Shown here: piece by piece, positions 16,351 to 17,780 of the stretch
Numbering within the stretch: the stretch's first letter is position 1
Layout of the letters: every line of letters begins with the position of its first letter
Source: Gammaproteobacteria bacterium
GTDB lineage: Bacteria > Pseudomonadota > Gammaproteobacteria > Poriferisulfidales > Oxydemutatoraceae
NCBI GenBank assembly: GCA_007570905.1
Contig: RKSI01000186.1
Span: 1 to 17,780 of the forward strand
Reading direction: 5' to 3'
DNA: 17,780 bases
The notes under the pieces: generated by a model
Databases searched by the model: none
What the model saw: the letters and a program-made list of their open reading frames with translations, nothing else
Told to the model about the DNA's origin: nothing
Position numbers and translations under genes: made by a program

Positions 16351-17780
16351 ATGCCCGACGCATCCGACCACACCGAACACATCCTGTTTCTGACCGGCAA
16401 ACTGGCGCGCCCGAGTTTGCTGAAGGTGCTGGAACAGATGCAGTCCGGCGCATTCACTTATACCGTGCAGGATTTGGGGCTGAATGTCGCGGCGCTGATG
16501 ACGGCGGCGGTTATTGAGCGCCGCCTGACCGACACCTGCGGCGCCGACCGCATCGTGCTGCCGGGGCGGTTTCGCGGCGACCTCGACGCGCTGGCGACGC
16601 GCTTCGGCGTTCCGTTTGAACGCGGGCCGGACGACCTGAAGGACTTGCCGGCGTTCTTCGGCGCGCAGCGGCGCAAGCGCGATTTAAGCCGTTATGACAT
16701 CCGCATTTTCGGCGAGATTGTGGACGCGCCCGACCTCGCGCCCGAGGCCATCGTCGAGCAGGCGCGCGTGCAGCGCGCCGACGGCGCCGATGTGGTGGAT
16801 TTGGGGTTTTTGCCGGACACGCCGTTTCCGCACCTGAAAGACACCATCGCGCTGCTGAAAGAGGACGGCTTTGAGGTCAGCGTTGATTCGCTGGACGGCG
16901 CGCAACTGCTGGACGCGGCGCAAAGCGGCGCCGATTATCTGCTGAGCCTGAAGCGCGAGACGCTGTGGGTGGCCGACGAGACCGACGCGACGCCGATACT
17001 GATACCCGACACGCCGCGGCAACTGGAAACGCTTTATCAATGCATGGACGCGCTGGCCGCCAAAGGCAGGCGTTTTATCGCCGACCCGATACTTGAGCCG
17101 ATACACTGCGGTTTCAGCGACTCGCTGGAGCGCTACCACCGCACGCGGCGCGACTACCCCGGCGCCGAGATGATGATGGGCATCGGCAACCTGAGCGAAC
17201 TGACGCACGCCGACAGCGCCGGCGTCAACGCGCTGCTGATCGGGGTGGCGTCGGAACTGCATATCGGCCACATACTGACGACGCAGGTCAGCGAGCACTG
17301 CCGCAAGGCGATACGCGAGATTGACGCGGCGCGGCGCATGATGTTTGCCGCGCGCGAGGACAGCGCGCCGCCGACCGGCTTCGGCAACCAACTGATGATG
17401 CTGCACGAGCGCAAGCCCTTTCCCTACGACGACGACGAGATTGCGGCGTTTGCGGCGGGCGTTGCCGACGCGGGATTCCGGATACAGGTGAGCGAGCGCG
17501 GCATCCATGTATATAATCGGGACTTGCACAAGACCGCCGCCGACCCTTTTGAGTTTTATCCGGAACTGGGCGTCGCCGACGACGGCGGGCACGCTTTTTA
17601 TCTCGGCGTTGAACTGGGCCGCGCGCAAATCGCCCACCTACTCGGCAAGCGCTACAACCAGGACGAAGAACTGGACTGGGGCTGCGCCGTTGAGAAGAAG
17701 AGCGAGGACTTGACGAAGTTCAGGGAGGCGGGCGTGACATTGCGGGACAGCAAGAAGAGGCGCAAGGGGCGCGGCGGCGG
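16351..17780 (+). CDS. Dihydropteroate synthase-like protein of H4MPT-type C1 metabolism (3' end cut off)
   Basis: The open frame runs 476 codons to the window edge without a stop. It resembles the dihydropteroate-synthase-related proteins (TIGR00284/DUF6513 type) of methanogens and H4MPT-using methylotrophs. The visible pattern is an N-terminal domain (HILFLTGKLARPSLLKVLEQM, about 10-110), then a TIM-barrel-like DHPS region (FGEIVDAPDL, DGADVVDLGFLPDTPFP, FEVSVDSLDGAQLLDAAQSG, FIADPILEPIHCGFSDSLERYH, MMMGIGNLSELTHADSAGVNALL). A C-terminal domain follows (FYPELGVADDGGHAFYLGVELGRAQIAHLLGKRYNQDEELDWG). The end is Lys/Arg-rich, and by family length the stop should be close. The family is tied to tetrahydromethanopterin synthesis in methylotrophs, but its exact reaction is not settled to my knowledge. 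The chosen start is ATG 16351; GTG 16339 is in frame. No Shine-Dalgarno is evident. Confidence 0.8.
   Translation, partial: MPDASDHTEHILFLTGKLARPSLLKVLEQMQSGAFTYTVQDLGLNVAALMTAAVIERRLTDTCGADRIVLPGRFRGDLDALATRFGVPFERGPDDLKDLPAFFGAQRRKRDLSRYDIRIFGEIVDAPDLAPEAIVEQARVQRADGADVVDLGFLPDTPFPHLKDTIALLKEDGFEVSVDSLDGAQLLDAAQSGADYLLSLKRETLWVADETDATPILIPDTPRQLETLYQCMDALAAKGRRFIADPILEPIHCGFSDSLERYHRTRRDYPGAEMMMGIGNLSELTHADSAGVNALLIGVASELHIGHILTTQVSEHCRKAIREIDAARRMMFAAREDSAPPTGFGNQLMMLHERKPFPYDDDEIAAFAAGVADAGFRIQVSERGIHVYNRDLHKTAADPFEFYPELGVADDGGHAFYLGVELGRAQIAHLLGKRYNQDEELDWGCAVEKKSEDLTKFREAGVTLRDSKKRRKGRGG

Overview
The window is gene-dense, high-GC bacterial chromosome, almost certainly gammaproteobacterial. 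Evidence: a serC-pheA pair behind gyrA, an mreCD pair, mtaD-ubiG-mupP in the order I remember from Pseudomonas-type genomes, and prfB-lysS with the classical in-frame UGA frameshift. The gene running off the right edge looks like the dihydropteroate-synthase-like protein of tetrahydromethanopterin (H4MPT) users. The host may therefore have an H4MPT one-carbon pathway. I cannot name the species.

Layout. Positions 1-1273 (+) hold the 3' part of mreC and complete mreD (cell shape). Positions 1252-6179 (-) are gyrA-serC-pheA, with pheA running 22 bp into the end of mreD. Positions 6180-6793 are a compositionally different islet: a gyrA promoter/leader, a cluster of 12-bp repeats, a hairpin, and a small coiled-coil/membrane gene ending at a strong terminator hairpin. 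Positions 6794-7570 (-) encode an exported glutaminyl cyclotransferase. Positions 7640-10584 (+) are mtaD-ubiG-mupP. Positions 10591-16271 (-) are, in transcription order, a histidine-decarboxylase-like gene, a tandem-ACT protein, prfB, lysS and rmuC. From 16351 to the edge (+) is the H4MPT-type DHPS-like gene, divergent from the decarboxylase across a palindromic -10 element.

The most unusual observations are at gene junctions. The mtaD-ubiG spacer is a decayed duplication of the junction itself. It forms a relay of tiny ORFs linked mostly by ATGA stop/start overlaps that leads into ubiG, which itself overlaps mupP by ATGA. The prfB-lysS spacer shows the same pattern: a repeated junction giving a 25-codon mini-ORF whose stop overlaps the lysS start. 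Three conserved proteins (GyrA, MtaD, LysS) carry Gly/Ala/Asn/Asp-rich low-complexity inserts or tails. Several start codons lie 0-4 nt from the predicted transcription start, suggesting leaderless or near-leaderless mRNAs. GyrA has Val where quinolone-sensitive enterobacteria have Ser83. The decarboxylase and the tandem-ACT protein are translationally coupled, a possible amino-acid-sensing pair I do not recognise as described.
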